A stretch of 6,117 bases of DNA from Myxococcales bacterium (GTDB lineage: Bacteria > Myxococcota_A > Polyangia > Polyangiales > Polyangiaceae), in assembly GCA_013298325.1 (NCBI GenBank), contig JAAFHJ010000093.1, forward strand, positions 1-6,117. The letters are read 5' to 3'. Shown piece by piece: positions 1 through 5,710 of the stretch. Both the position numbers and the translations under genes were made by a program. Below the pieces are notes generated by a model. It did not search any database. It worked only from the letters and a program-made list of their open reading frames with translations, and was not told the DNA's origin. The first letter of the stretch is position 1. Every line of letters starts with the position of its first letter.

Positions 1-1542
1 ATGACGCTTCTCCGCCGTGGGGAAAAGGAGTGGCGCGTGGAGCGCGCCGACGGGACCGGCACGCGCCTGCTCTACTCGCTTCCTGCGCCAAAGCTTGCGC
101 AGAATTATCGCGTACTATCGGCTACTTCGGGTGGTTCGGTCACGCTCCTTCAGGCCGTCCCCGAGGACGGCCCGGGACGGCCGTCGGGGATGTCGGCCGC
201 GCGGATCGTCCGCCTCGATGAAAACGGCCTCGTCGAACTCGCAAACCTCAAACGCGCCGGCAACCATGGCCGCCGGATCCTTGGCGTCGACGCGAAGGAT
301 CGCCTCGTCGAGAGCAGCGACAGTGGTGCCCACTTTCGTGTGGTCGGCGCGCCGCCCGGCGGGGCCCCGACCATCGAACGGTGCACGGCGGCTGGCTGTT
401 TCCTCGGGCCCCTCTTCCGCCTTTGGGACGGGAGCGAGCGTGGCTTCGCGTGGCCAGCCGTGGCGGCGGGGGAGGTTCCTGCGGCCCCCGCGTCGCTCGC
501 TCCGGCGACGATCACCTGCAAATTGAGCGGCGGTCCGCCGAAAGATGCGCTGATCTCCACGAGCGAAACGGTCGCTCCGGAGGCGCCGCCGATGTTCCCG
601 ATGATGCTCGCGGCGGGGAGTCTCGTGCGCGGAGGGACGCTCGCCACAGCGACCGGGACCGAATTCCGGGTGCTTCTCCCCTTCGACGCGTCGGGGGGGC
701 TCCGGAGCTATCTGGAGCCGGCAGCGACGGGGGCCGGCGGTCGTTCGTTCCGCTTCATGCTTCCCGCGCTACCGACCGACCTCGGAACGCCGGGCGCGCA
801 GATCTGGGGTCGACCGGGCCCGCCGCCACCGCCGCCGGCCCCCGGAATGCTGATGGGGCCTCGCTATCCGACTCAGCAGGCCGGCTTCTATATTGGGAAT
901 AAATCCGAAGCAGTGCAGGGGGTGTACGACTACGCGATCGGGCGCCTCACCACCAAGGGGGATACCCTCGCCCCCTTTTATGGGAACGGGGTGACCACGA
1001 GCGAGATGAAGTATTCGCTCCAGCGCCTGGCCGACGCCCCCCCTTCAAAAGGTGTAGCTTACACCGACCCGATCCTCGCCCTTCGAGGCGGCCGGGCCGA
1101 GGTCGTGGAGCGCGTCGGATCGAATCTTCCGCCGACGGTCGCCTCCCCGATCCGCGCCGGGTCGACGGCGCTCCCGCCGTGGTCGACGCTGCGTGCGCTC
1201 GGCGCACCGGGGTGCACGAGCGACGGCGTGCGCATGCTCTTGGAGATACCTGTGAACTGGCTCGCAATCGCCTGGGATGGCGCCTCAAGCGCCGCTTCCA
1301 ACCCGGGCGCCGCCAACGGAGGTATCGCCGTCGTGCGTGCGACGAAGGACCACCTCTGCCTGGAGGCGATCGATGTTGCACTCGCGACGACCGACCCTTC
1401 GGCGCGCCTCGTCCCCAAAGACGAAGCGGCCCCGATTCGCTACGCGATCGCCCGCTTTGGTCCGTCGGCCGCCGGGCAGCTGGCGACCTTCCACGTCGGA
1501 AAATTCCGCAGCGAACCGATGACCTGCACGCTCGCCCCGTAA
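1..1542 (+). CDS. Unrecognised 513-residue protein, possibly 5'-truncated by the window edge
   Basis: I do not recognise this family. The frame is open from the first base, an ATG, to a TAA at 1540-1542, with the high third-position GC of a real gene. Because the ATG is the first base of the window, neither a ribosome binding site nor a longer N-terminus can be judged, and the true start may lie upstream. No signal peptide or membrane segment is visible in what is present. Residues about 65-115 read like short beta-strand repeats (for example RIVRLDENGLVEL, then ILGVDAKDRLVE), loosely reminiscent of a propeller-type fold, but this is weak. There are six cysteines (128, 133, 173, 405, 453, 509), which would suit disulfides in an exported protein. 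Residues 274-279 are six consecutive prolines in a Gly/Pro-rich linker that may separate two domains. It ends 10 nt from the convergent DUF924 gene. Treat it as a hypothetical protein, possibly surface or secreted. Confidence 0.7.
   Translation: MTLLRRGEKEWRVERADGTGTRLLYSLPAPKLAQNYRVLSATSGGSVTLLQAVPEDGPGRPSGMSAARIVRLDENGLVELANLKRAGNHGRRILGVDAKDRLVESSDSGAHFRVVGAPPGGAPTIERCTAAGCFLGPLFRLWDGSERGFAWPAVAAGEVPAAPASLAPATITCKLSGGPPKDALISTSETVAPEAPPMFPMMLAAGSLVRGGTLATATGTEFRVLLPFDASGGLRSYLEPAATGAGGRSFRFMLPALPTDLGTPGAQIWGRPGPPPPPPAPGMLMGPRYPTQQAGFYIGNKSEAVQGVYDYAIGRLTTKGDTLAPFYGNGVTTSEMKYSLQRLADAPPSKGVAYTDPILALRGGRAEVVERVGSNLPPTVASPIRAGSTALPPWSTLRALGAPGCTSDGVRMLLEIPVNWLAIAWDGASSAASNPGAANGGIAVVRATKDHLCLEAIDVALATTDPSARLVPKDEAAPIRYAIARFGPSAAGQLATFHVGKFRSEPMTCTLAP
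341..373. repeat. 33-bp near-perfect palindrome inside the first gene
   Basis: Positions 341-356 pair with 358-373 around a central C at 357. Fourteen of 16 positions are complementary; the mismatches are 348/366 and 351/363. The outer seven pairs (TGGTCGG with CCGACCA) are perfect. It lies within codons for roughly residues 114-125 of the first gene, so both strands would encode the same short peptide VGAPPGGAP. It could form a GC-rich hairpin in DNA or mRNA. Whether it has a role or only reflects GC-rich codon use is unknown. Confidence 0.8.
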
Positions 1543-1552
1543 GGCGACGCGT

Positions 1553-2170
1553 TCAAAACCCGCGACCGGACTGAAGAAATTCGTCCTCGTCGCGGGTGTT
1601 GGCACGCCCGAGGACGGCGTTTCGATGGGGGAAGCGCCCAAAGCGCGCGATCACGGCCCGGTGTTTTTCGGCGAAGACGACGAGGTTCGCCGCCGTGGCC
1701 GCGAGGTGGGCCGAATCGGGCCCGGCCCGCGTGGCGAGGGCCTGGAAGAGGGCGACCGCGCGATCTTGGTCGCCGAGCGTCTCGCTGTGTTCGAAGGGCA
1801 AGTAGAAGAACGACGCGTGCAAAATCGGGACGATGCCGTCGAAGCCGCGCGCGATCGCACGCTCGGCGACGGCGCGTGCGACCGGGTCGGTCGCAAACGC
1901 ACGGGGGTCGTCGCGGAAGATGTTTCGCGGGAACTGATCGAGAAGGACCACCCGCGCCAACGCCCCAAGCGCGGTCGCCTCCCAGGTCTCGGTCTCGTTG
2001 GTGAGCGCGGAATCGGTTAAAAGTGTCTGAAAACGTTGAGAAAGTTCGGTGTCGAAGGCGTCGTCGCGGACGAACCAGCGTCGCTGATGGAGGGGGGACG
2101 GTTCGTCGAGACCGTCGGTTCCAAACCAGGTCATCAGAACGTCGCGCGCGTCTTTCGGGAGTTCGATCAT
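1553..2170 (-). CDS. DUF924 family protein
   Basis: This 205-residue protein matches the DUF924 family (PF06041), an all-helical, TPR-like family of unknown biochemical function, usually about 180-210 residues long. Visible family motifs are an N-terminal DVLMTWFG (residues 10-17), LDQFPRNIFRDDPRAFATD (78-96), FFYLPFEHSE (121-130) and a C-terminal RFGRFPHRNAVLGR (176-189). I chose the ATG at 2168-2170 because the family begins just before the LxxWFG segment and this gives the usual length. A longer form from a GTG at 2219-2221 would add 17 residues (beginning FFPLAFW) not typical of the family. Neither start has a close Shine-Dalgarno; a GGAG lies about 15 nt before the ATG. The gene converges with the first gene across 10 nt and diverges from the DUF4287 gene. 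Family assignment is firm; the cellular role is unknown. Confidence 0.93.
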   Translation of the reverse strand: MIELPKDARDVLMTWFGTDGLDEPSPLHQRRWFVRDDAFDTELSQRFQTLLTDSALTNETETWEATALGALARVVLLDQFPRNIFRDDPRAFATDPVARAVAERAIARGFDGIVPILHASFFYLPFEHSETLGDQDRAVALFQALATRAGPDSAHLAATAANLVVFAEKHRAVIARFGRFPHRNAVLGRANTRDEDEFLQSGRGF

Positions 2171-2262
2171 CGGGCGGAGCTTCTTCTCCGGACTGCGCCA
2201 AAACGCGAGCGGGAAGAACACCGCGTTTACGACCGATCGGAACGCACGGTAGCGTCCCCTCC

Positions 2263-2505
2263 ATGCGCGTCATCGCCCCTGTGCTCCCCGAAGGCACGAA
2301 GCCGAAAGGTCCGGCTTCCTACTTTGCAAGTATTGAGAAGACCTACGGAAAGCCCATGCAGCACTGGCTCGACCTCGTCGTCGAGCGACTCGCGGCGAGC
2401 AAGCACATGGAGGTCGTGGCGTGGCTCAAGAGCGACCACGCCCTCGGCCACGGCCACGCAAACGCGATTGTTGCCTTCGTGCGCGCCGAACTCGGCAACG
2501 CATGA
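2263..2505 (+). CDS. Small DUF4287 domain protein
   Basis: This 80-residue protein corresponds to a single DUF4287 domain (PF14117), a small bacterial domain of unknown function. Diagnostic residues are SYFASIEKTYGKPMQHWLDL (19-38), VVAWLKSDHALGHGHANAIV (51-70) and the closing helix AFVRAEL. The GHGHAN segment is the most conserved part of the family. The first in-frame ATG giving the expected length is at 2263. The frame continues open upstream, but that part is antisense to the DUF924 gene and is not family-like. The bases before the ATG (AGCGTCCCCTCC) hold no purine-rich ribosome binding site, so translation may be weak or leaderless. It diverges from DUF924 across about 92 nt and its stop is 4 nt from that of the SRPBCC gene. 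Family call is confident; function is unknown. Confidence 0.93.
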   Translation: MRVIAPVLPEGTKPKGPASYFASIEKTYGKPMQHWLDLVVERLAASKHMEVVAWLKSDHALGHGHANAIVAFVRAELGNA

Positions 2506-2509
2506 TGGG

Positions 2510-2980
2510 CTACGCGAGGCGGTCGTCGAGCTTGGTGAGCTGGCTCGTGAACCCCTCGACCTGCATCTTCGTAAACGTCGCGTCGTGCATCGGCGGGAGG
2601 GTCACCGTCATCGTTACGGTGCCGGCGCCTGCGGCAAATTCGACGGTGATTTCATTCGTGTAGGGGGGGACGCCCGCCAGAAAGTCGATGACGTTCGTCA
2701 TGACGATCCGCGCATGCGGCTCGATGGTCGAGAAGGTCGCCCGGGTTGCGTGGGAGGCCGGTTCCCCCATCGCCGCCATGGCTGCGATCATCTCGTCGGT
2801 CGCGGCGACCATGTCGTAGCGGAGCTCGCCCCCACTCCGCGCGTCGATCGCGTGGACGTCGGCGCGAAAGCCTTGCGGGCCCCACCACGATTCAAAACCT
2901 TTTTGGGTCGTCCAGAGGTCCCAGATCTCGGGGAGGGATCCCTTGTATGTCCTTACAATCGTGTGCGAATCATCCTGCAT
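2510..2980 (-). CDS. AHSA1-type SRPBCC domain protein (START-like fold)
   Basis: This 156-residue protein belongs to the SRPBCC superfamily, AHSA1 branch (activator of Hsp90 ATPase 1-like, PF08327). These are soluble cytoplasmic proteins with a helix-grip fold that encloses a hydrophobic cavity; substrates of most bacterial members are unknown. Seen in order: an N-terminal strand HTIVRTYKGSLPEIWDLWT (6-24) with the FESWWGP signature (29-35), GGELRYDM (50-57), the EPHARIVMT strand (87-95) and a C-terminal helix MQVEGFTSQLTKLDDRL (139-155) that closes the cavity. The length is typical. The start is supported by a good Shine-Dalgarno, GGAG (complement of 2989-2992), 8 nt before the ATG. A 10-bp palindrome, ATCGATCGAT (2979-2988), covers the spacer and first bases of the start codon. 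It is divergent from yggL and tail to tail with DUF4287. It is unlikely to be a true Hsp90 activator. Confidence 0.93.
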   Translation of the reverse strand: MQDDSHTIVRTYKGSLPEIWDLWTTQKGFESWWGPQGFRADVHAIDARSGGELRYDMVAATDEMIAAMAAMGEPASHATRATFSTIEPHARIVMTNVIDFLAGVPPYTNEITVEFAAGAGTVTMTVTLPPMHDATFTKMQVEGFTSQLTKLDDRLA

Positions 2981-3078
2981 CGATCGATCTCCGTGTCGGT
3001 GTTTGGGGGCTTTTCGGCCCGTACCGTGACCTGCAAATGGGCCCGGCGTCCAGCGGACTTTCCGAGTAGGACGGCGCC

Positions 3079-3393
3079 ATGAACAAGCGCCTCCGCAAGA
3101 AGAAGCACGTCGGTGAATTTCAGGAATTCGGCTTTAAAGTCCAGGGGATGATGCAGGCGGGCACGTCGGCCGCTGACCAGGATGCGTTCCTCGACCGCTG
3201 GATCGATTTCGTAGAAGCCCGCGAACTCTGCTTCGGCGGTGGCAGCGCGAAAGATTCCTTCGAAGGCTTCGTCGCCCTCAGCTACCCGGGGAGCGCCACC
3301 GCGGAAGATCGCGCCGCGGCCGAAGCCCACCTGAAGGCCGACGCCCGCGTGGCGAGCTTCACGGTCGGCCCGCTCGTCGACGCCTGGCGCTGA
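3079..3393 (+). CDS. yggL: YggL family (DUF469) 50S ribosome-binding protein
   Basis: This 104-residue protein matches the YggL/DUF469 family (PF04320); the E. coli member is 108 residues and is annotated as a 50S ribosome-binding protein. The N-terminal signature is clear: MNKRLRKKKHVGEFQEFGFK (1-20), a basic patch followed by the EFQE-GF motif. The middle has LDRWIDFVEARELCFGGG (38-55) and an EGFV segment (62-65), and the end has the family-like VGPLVDAW (96-103). It begins at an ATG preceded by GAGTAGGA with suitable spacing. The 98-nt region shared with the divergent SRPBCC gene must hold its promoter, but I see no clear -35/-10 pair. It ends about 79 nt before the ABC ATPase and is probably transcribed separately from it. 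The family call is strong; the detailed ribosomal role is taken from the family name, not shown here. Confidence 0.93.
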   Translation: MNKRLRKKKHVGEFQEFGFKVQGMMQAGTSAADQDAFLDRWIDFVEARELCFGGGSAKDSFEGFVALSYPGSATAEDRAAAEAHLKADARVASFTVGPLVDAWR

Positions 3394-3406
3394 TTTTCCC
3401 CGCGCA

Positions 3407-3453
3407 CCGCTCGCGTCGCCACTTCTACCAAAGTCGCTGGCGGTCGCGAACGG
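3407..3453. repeat. Imperfect inverted repeat between yggL and the ABC operon
   Basis: Positions 3407-3421 can pair with 3438-3453 (about 13 Watson-Crick pairs, one wobble, one bulge at 3444 and one mismatch) around a 16-nt loop. It starts 14 nt after the yggL stop and ends 20 nt before the ABC ATPase start. It could be a yggL terminator, but no T tract follows it; the only Ts (3394-3397) come before it. It could equally be an operator or leader hairpin for the ABC genes. Its function is undecided. Confidence 0.35.
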
Positions 3454-3472
3454 ACGGTGCTCCCTTCGGGGG

Positions 3473-4447
3473 ATGGCCCCCGCGCGAAGCTCCGTTCCGG
3501 CCATCGAAGCACGCGGCCTGGGGCGAAGCTTTGGCGACCACGTGGCGGTCGACGGCGTAGACGTCACGGTGGCGCCCGGCGAAGTCCTCGGATTTTTAGG
3601 GCCAAACGGCGCCGGGAAGACGACGACGGTCCGCATGCTCGCCGGCCTCCTCCCGCCTTCCCGGGGCACCGCGCGCGTAGCCGGCTTCGAGGTGACGACC
3701 GAGGCTGCTTCGGTGCGTGCCTCCGTTGGGCTCCTCACGGAGACGCCGGGCCTCTACGAAACGCTCCCTGCGCATCGAAATTTGCGTCTGTTTGCGGAGC
3801 TTTATGGTGTCGACGATCCCGAGCCGAAGATCCGTCGCTGGCTCGAACGCTTCGGGCTCTGGGGGCGGCGAAACGACCCCTCCGGATCGTTTTCGAAGGG
3901 GATGCGCCAGAAGCTCGCCATCATTCGCGCCGTGCTCCACGAGCCACCGGTGATCTTCCTCGACGAGCCGACGAGCGGCCTCGACCCGGAGGCGTCGATC
4001 GATGTCCGCGATGCCATTGAAGAACTTTGCCACGGCGGCGCGACCGTCTTCCTCGGCACCCACAACCTCGTCGAGGCCGAGCGCCTCTGCGACCGCGTCG
4101 CCGTCTTCAAGCAGCGGATCCTCGCGATCGACCGCATCGACGCCCTCCGCACCGCTCTGTTTGGGCGCCATCTGCGGCTCGTCCTCCGCGCCGCGCCCGA
4201 CGAGAAGCTCGCGGAAGCGCTTACACTTGTTCAAACATTTTCCGGCGTAGGTGCGGTGACCCCCGTCACGCCGACCGAGATCCTCGCCGAGATCCCCGAT
4301 CCTGCGGCGACCCATCCGGCCCTCGTCGCGGCGCTCGCGGCGGCGGGAGTTCCGCTGCTTTATGTGCAGGATGCAAGCCCGTCCCTCGAAGCGGTGTATC
4401 GAAAGCTCCTGGAACCTTCGCTGACCGCGATGGGGGGCTCGTCGTGA
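3473..4447 (+). CDS. ABC transporter ATP-binding protein, ABC-2 exporter type (COG1131)
   Basis: This 324-residue nucleotide-binding subunit powers an ABC-2 type exporter; it acts on the cytoplasmic face with the permease encoded next. Motifs in order: Walker A GPNGAGKTT (43-51, Lys49), a Q-loop region LLTETPGLYETL (87-98) where the usual Gln is replaced as in many members of this subgroup, a signature FSKGMRQKL (140-148) in place of LSGGQ, Walker B VIFLDEP (160-166) with catalytic Glu165, the D-loop SGLD (168-171) and the switch His197 in GTHNL. Residues about 235-315 form the C-terminal extension seen in this group (DUF4162-like), ending in SLEAVYRKLL. The ATG at 3473 is preceded immediately by a G-run (3468-3472), which sits closer than an ideal Shine-Dalgarno. 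The stop TGA (4445-4447) overlaps the permease GTG. Substrate is not predictable; the subgroup includes drug, antibiotic, sodium and lipid exporters. Confidence 0.96.
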   Translation: MAPARSSVPAIEARGLGRSFGDHVAVDGVDVTVAPGEVLGFLGPNGAGKTTTVRMLAGLLPPSRGTARVAGFEVTTEAASVRASVGLLTETPGLYETLPAHRNLRLFAELYGVDDPEPKIRRWLERFGLWGRRNDPSGSFSKGMRQKLAIIRAVLHEPPVIFLDEPTSGLDPEASIDVRDAIEELCHGGATVFLGTHNLVEAERLCDRVAVFKQRILAIDRIDALRTALFGRHLRLVLRAAPDEKLAEALTLVQTFSGVGAVTPVTPTEILAEIPDPAATHPALVAALAAAGVPLLYVQDASPSLEAVYRKLLEPSLTAMGGSS

Positions 4448-5232
4448 CCGGCCGCGCGCGCCGGATTCGGGCTTTGGTCACGAAAGAGGCCTTTGAGATT
4501 CTCGCCAACCGTTGGCTTTTGCTGACGGTTTTCGGAGTGCCAGCTGCCGTCGTCGTGCTGACCGTGCTCAACGTCGCCTCGCTCGCGAAGGCGCCGCTCC
4601 CGGCAAGCGCGCTGCCGGAGGCGCTCCGTGGGAGCTGCACCGGCCTCAGCGACAACGAATGCGCGCAAGTCCACCTCGGGCGCACCTTTGGAGCCCTCTA
4701 CTTGCTTCTGCCGATGATCCTGCCGAGCGCCATCGCCGCCTACGGAATTGTCGGGGAAAAACGGGGTCGTACCCTGGAGCCGCTCCTCGCGACCCCCCTA
4801 CAGACCGGCGAACTGCTCGTCGCGAAGGTCATCGCCGCCGTGCTCCCTGGCATCGCCGCCGCCTGGCTCGGCTACGGCCTGTGGCTCGGCGCGGTGCGCG
4901 TGCTCACGGGCCCCGGCCTCGTCGGCCATTTGACGTCGCCCGCGTGGGTGCTTGCGATCGCGGTTCTCGGCCCCCTCTTCGCCCTTCTCGCGACGACGGT
5001 CGGTCTCATGGTTTCGTCGCGTGCGACCGACCCTCGTGCCGCCCAACAGGTCGCAAGCCTTCTGATTTTGCCGGTCGTCGCTGGCCTCGTCGGTCAACTC
5101 ACCGGGGCGGTCGTCCTCACGATCCCGGTGACGCTCGCCCTCATCGCCGGCGCCGCCGTCGCGAACGCCCTTCTGCTTGCGCTCGCCGTCCGCATTTTTG
5201 ACCGAGAAGCGATCCTAACCCGTTGGTCGTGA
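4444..5232 (+). CDS. ABC-2 type transporter permease
   Basis: This 262-residue integral membrane subunit of the exporter starts at a GTG (4444-4446) whose last two bases lie within the ATPase stop codon, so the two are probably translationally coupled. A run of six Gs at 4432-4437 gives a ribosome binding site at about 6 nt. The frame is open further upstream, but that stretch overlaps the ATPase and is arginine-rich noise. About six membrane segments are visible, near residues 24-47, 82-103, 126-150, 166-190, 202-219 and 221-248. Between the second and third is the typical ABC-2 cytoplasmic coupling segment GEKRGRTLEPLLATPLQTGE (104-123). The first extracytoplasmic loop (48-80) carries two cysteines, 65 and 73. 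With only one permease gene, it would act as a homodimer with two ATPase subunits. Substrate is unknown. Confidence 0.94.
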   Translation: MTGRARRIRALVTKEAFEILANRWLLLTVFGVPAAVVVLTVLNVASLAKAPLPASALPEALRGSCTGLSDNECAQVHLGRTFGALYLLLPMILPSAIAAYGIVGEKRGRTLEPLLATPLQTGELLVAKVIAAVLPGIAAAWLGYGLWLGAVRVLTGPGLVGHLTSPAWVLAIAVLGPLFALLATTVGLMVSSRATDPRAAQQVASLLILPVVAGLVGQLTGAVVLTIPVTLALIAGAAVANALLLALAVRIFDREAILTRWS

Positions 5233-5282
5233 ACAGAAGTTTGCCAGTCGAGGGAACATTCGTGGTTCTCTTCCCGGTTCAC

Positions 5283-5310
5283 CCCCGCCGGACTTCCTGC
5301 GCCGACGGGG
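5283..5310. repeat. Short GC-rich hairpin after the ABC permease
   Basis: CCCCGCCGG (5283-5291) pairs with CCGACGGGG (5302-5310), with one mismatch (5288/5305) and a 10-nt loop. It lies 51 nt after the permease stop in the 142-nt intergenic region 5233-5374, and could mark the end of the ABC transcript. No T tract follows, so an intrinsic terminator is only possible. I see no convincing promoter in the rest of this intergenic region. Confidence 0.3.
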
Positions 5311-5374
5311 TGCGCACGCTGCGCGTTGCCGGCATTTCTCGGCCTTCACAGGGCCTTTCGCTCGAGAAACAATC

Positions 5375-5683
5375 ATGAAATCCTACGCCACTCTCGCCAT
5401 CGCTCTCGGGACCGCCCTCACGCTCACCGCCTGCAAGACGCAGATCGATCACACGAAGATTGAAGAGTCGATCCGCACGACCTTCAAGGAGCAGGTGAAG
5501 GACGCGACCTTGAAGACGGTCACCTGCCCGAGCGGCATCGAGGCGAAGGCCCAGGGGACCTTCGAGTGCAAGGCCGTTGAAGAAAGCGGAGCAAATGCCA
5601 CGATTACTGTCACGATGACCGACGACGCCGGCAACATCACCTGGAAGGTGACCGCCGTCGCCGACGCCCCCGCGAAGCCCTGA
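5375..5683 (+). CDS. DUF4333 domain lipoprotein
   Basis: This 102-residue protein begins with a short basic and hydrophobic signal peptide (MKSYATLAIALGTALTL) ending in the lipobox LTAC, so Cys20 should be lipid-modified after cleavage by signal peptidase II. Residue +2 is Lys, not Asp, which by the E. coli Lol rule would favour the outer membrane if the host is Gram-negative. The mature part fits DUF4333 (PF14230): VTCPSGIEAKAQGTFECKA (49-67), with Cys51 and Cys65 placed for a disulfide, then beta-strands ATITVTMTDDAGNITWKV (75-92). Function is unknown; DUF4333 is best known from actinobacterial secreted or lipid-anchored proteins. The ATG has a GAGA about 7 nt upstream. It follows the ABC permease after 142 nt and precedes the PhzF gene by 27 nt, so it may share a transcript with the latter. 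Confidence 0.9.
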   Translation: MKSYATLAIALGTALTLTACKTQIDHTKIEESIRTTFKEQVKDATLKTVTCPSGIEAKAQGTFECKAVEESGANATITVTMTDDAGNITWKVTAVADAPAKP

Positions 5684-5710
5684 TCGAGCCTGTATTTCCT
5701 TCGAGGACCG

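Noticed and set aside
1440..2297. Long open frame on the minus strand (285 codons)
   Set aside because: It overlaps the DUF924 gene in another frame and is arginine/proline-rich without family motifs; DUF924 has clear conserved motifs.
2036..3082. Long open frame on the plus strand (348 codons)
   Set aside because: It runs antisense to DUF924 and SRPBCC and out of frame through DUF4287, with biased low-complexity translation; a GC-rich shadow.
2953..3738. Open frame of 261 codons on the minus strand
   Set aside because: It is antisense to yggL and to the start of the ABC ATPase, both firmly identified.
3596..4315. Open frame of 239 codons on the minus strand
   Set aside because: It is antisense to the ABC ATPase with its Walker and signature motifs.
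4027..4443. N-terminal extension of the permease frame
   Set aside because: It overlaps the ATPase in another frame, is arginine-rich and lacks permease features; the GTG at 4444 with a G-rich ribosome binding site is the better start.
3473..4447. Non-canonical signature (FSKGM) and missing Q-loop Gln as signs of a dead ATPase
   Set aside because: Similar variants are common in the COG1131 exporter subgroup; Walker A Lys, Walker B Glu and switch His are intact.
5233..5374. sigma70-like promoter using TTGCCA at 5241
   Set aside because: No acceptable -10 element lies at a proper distance.
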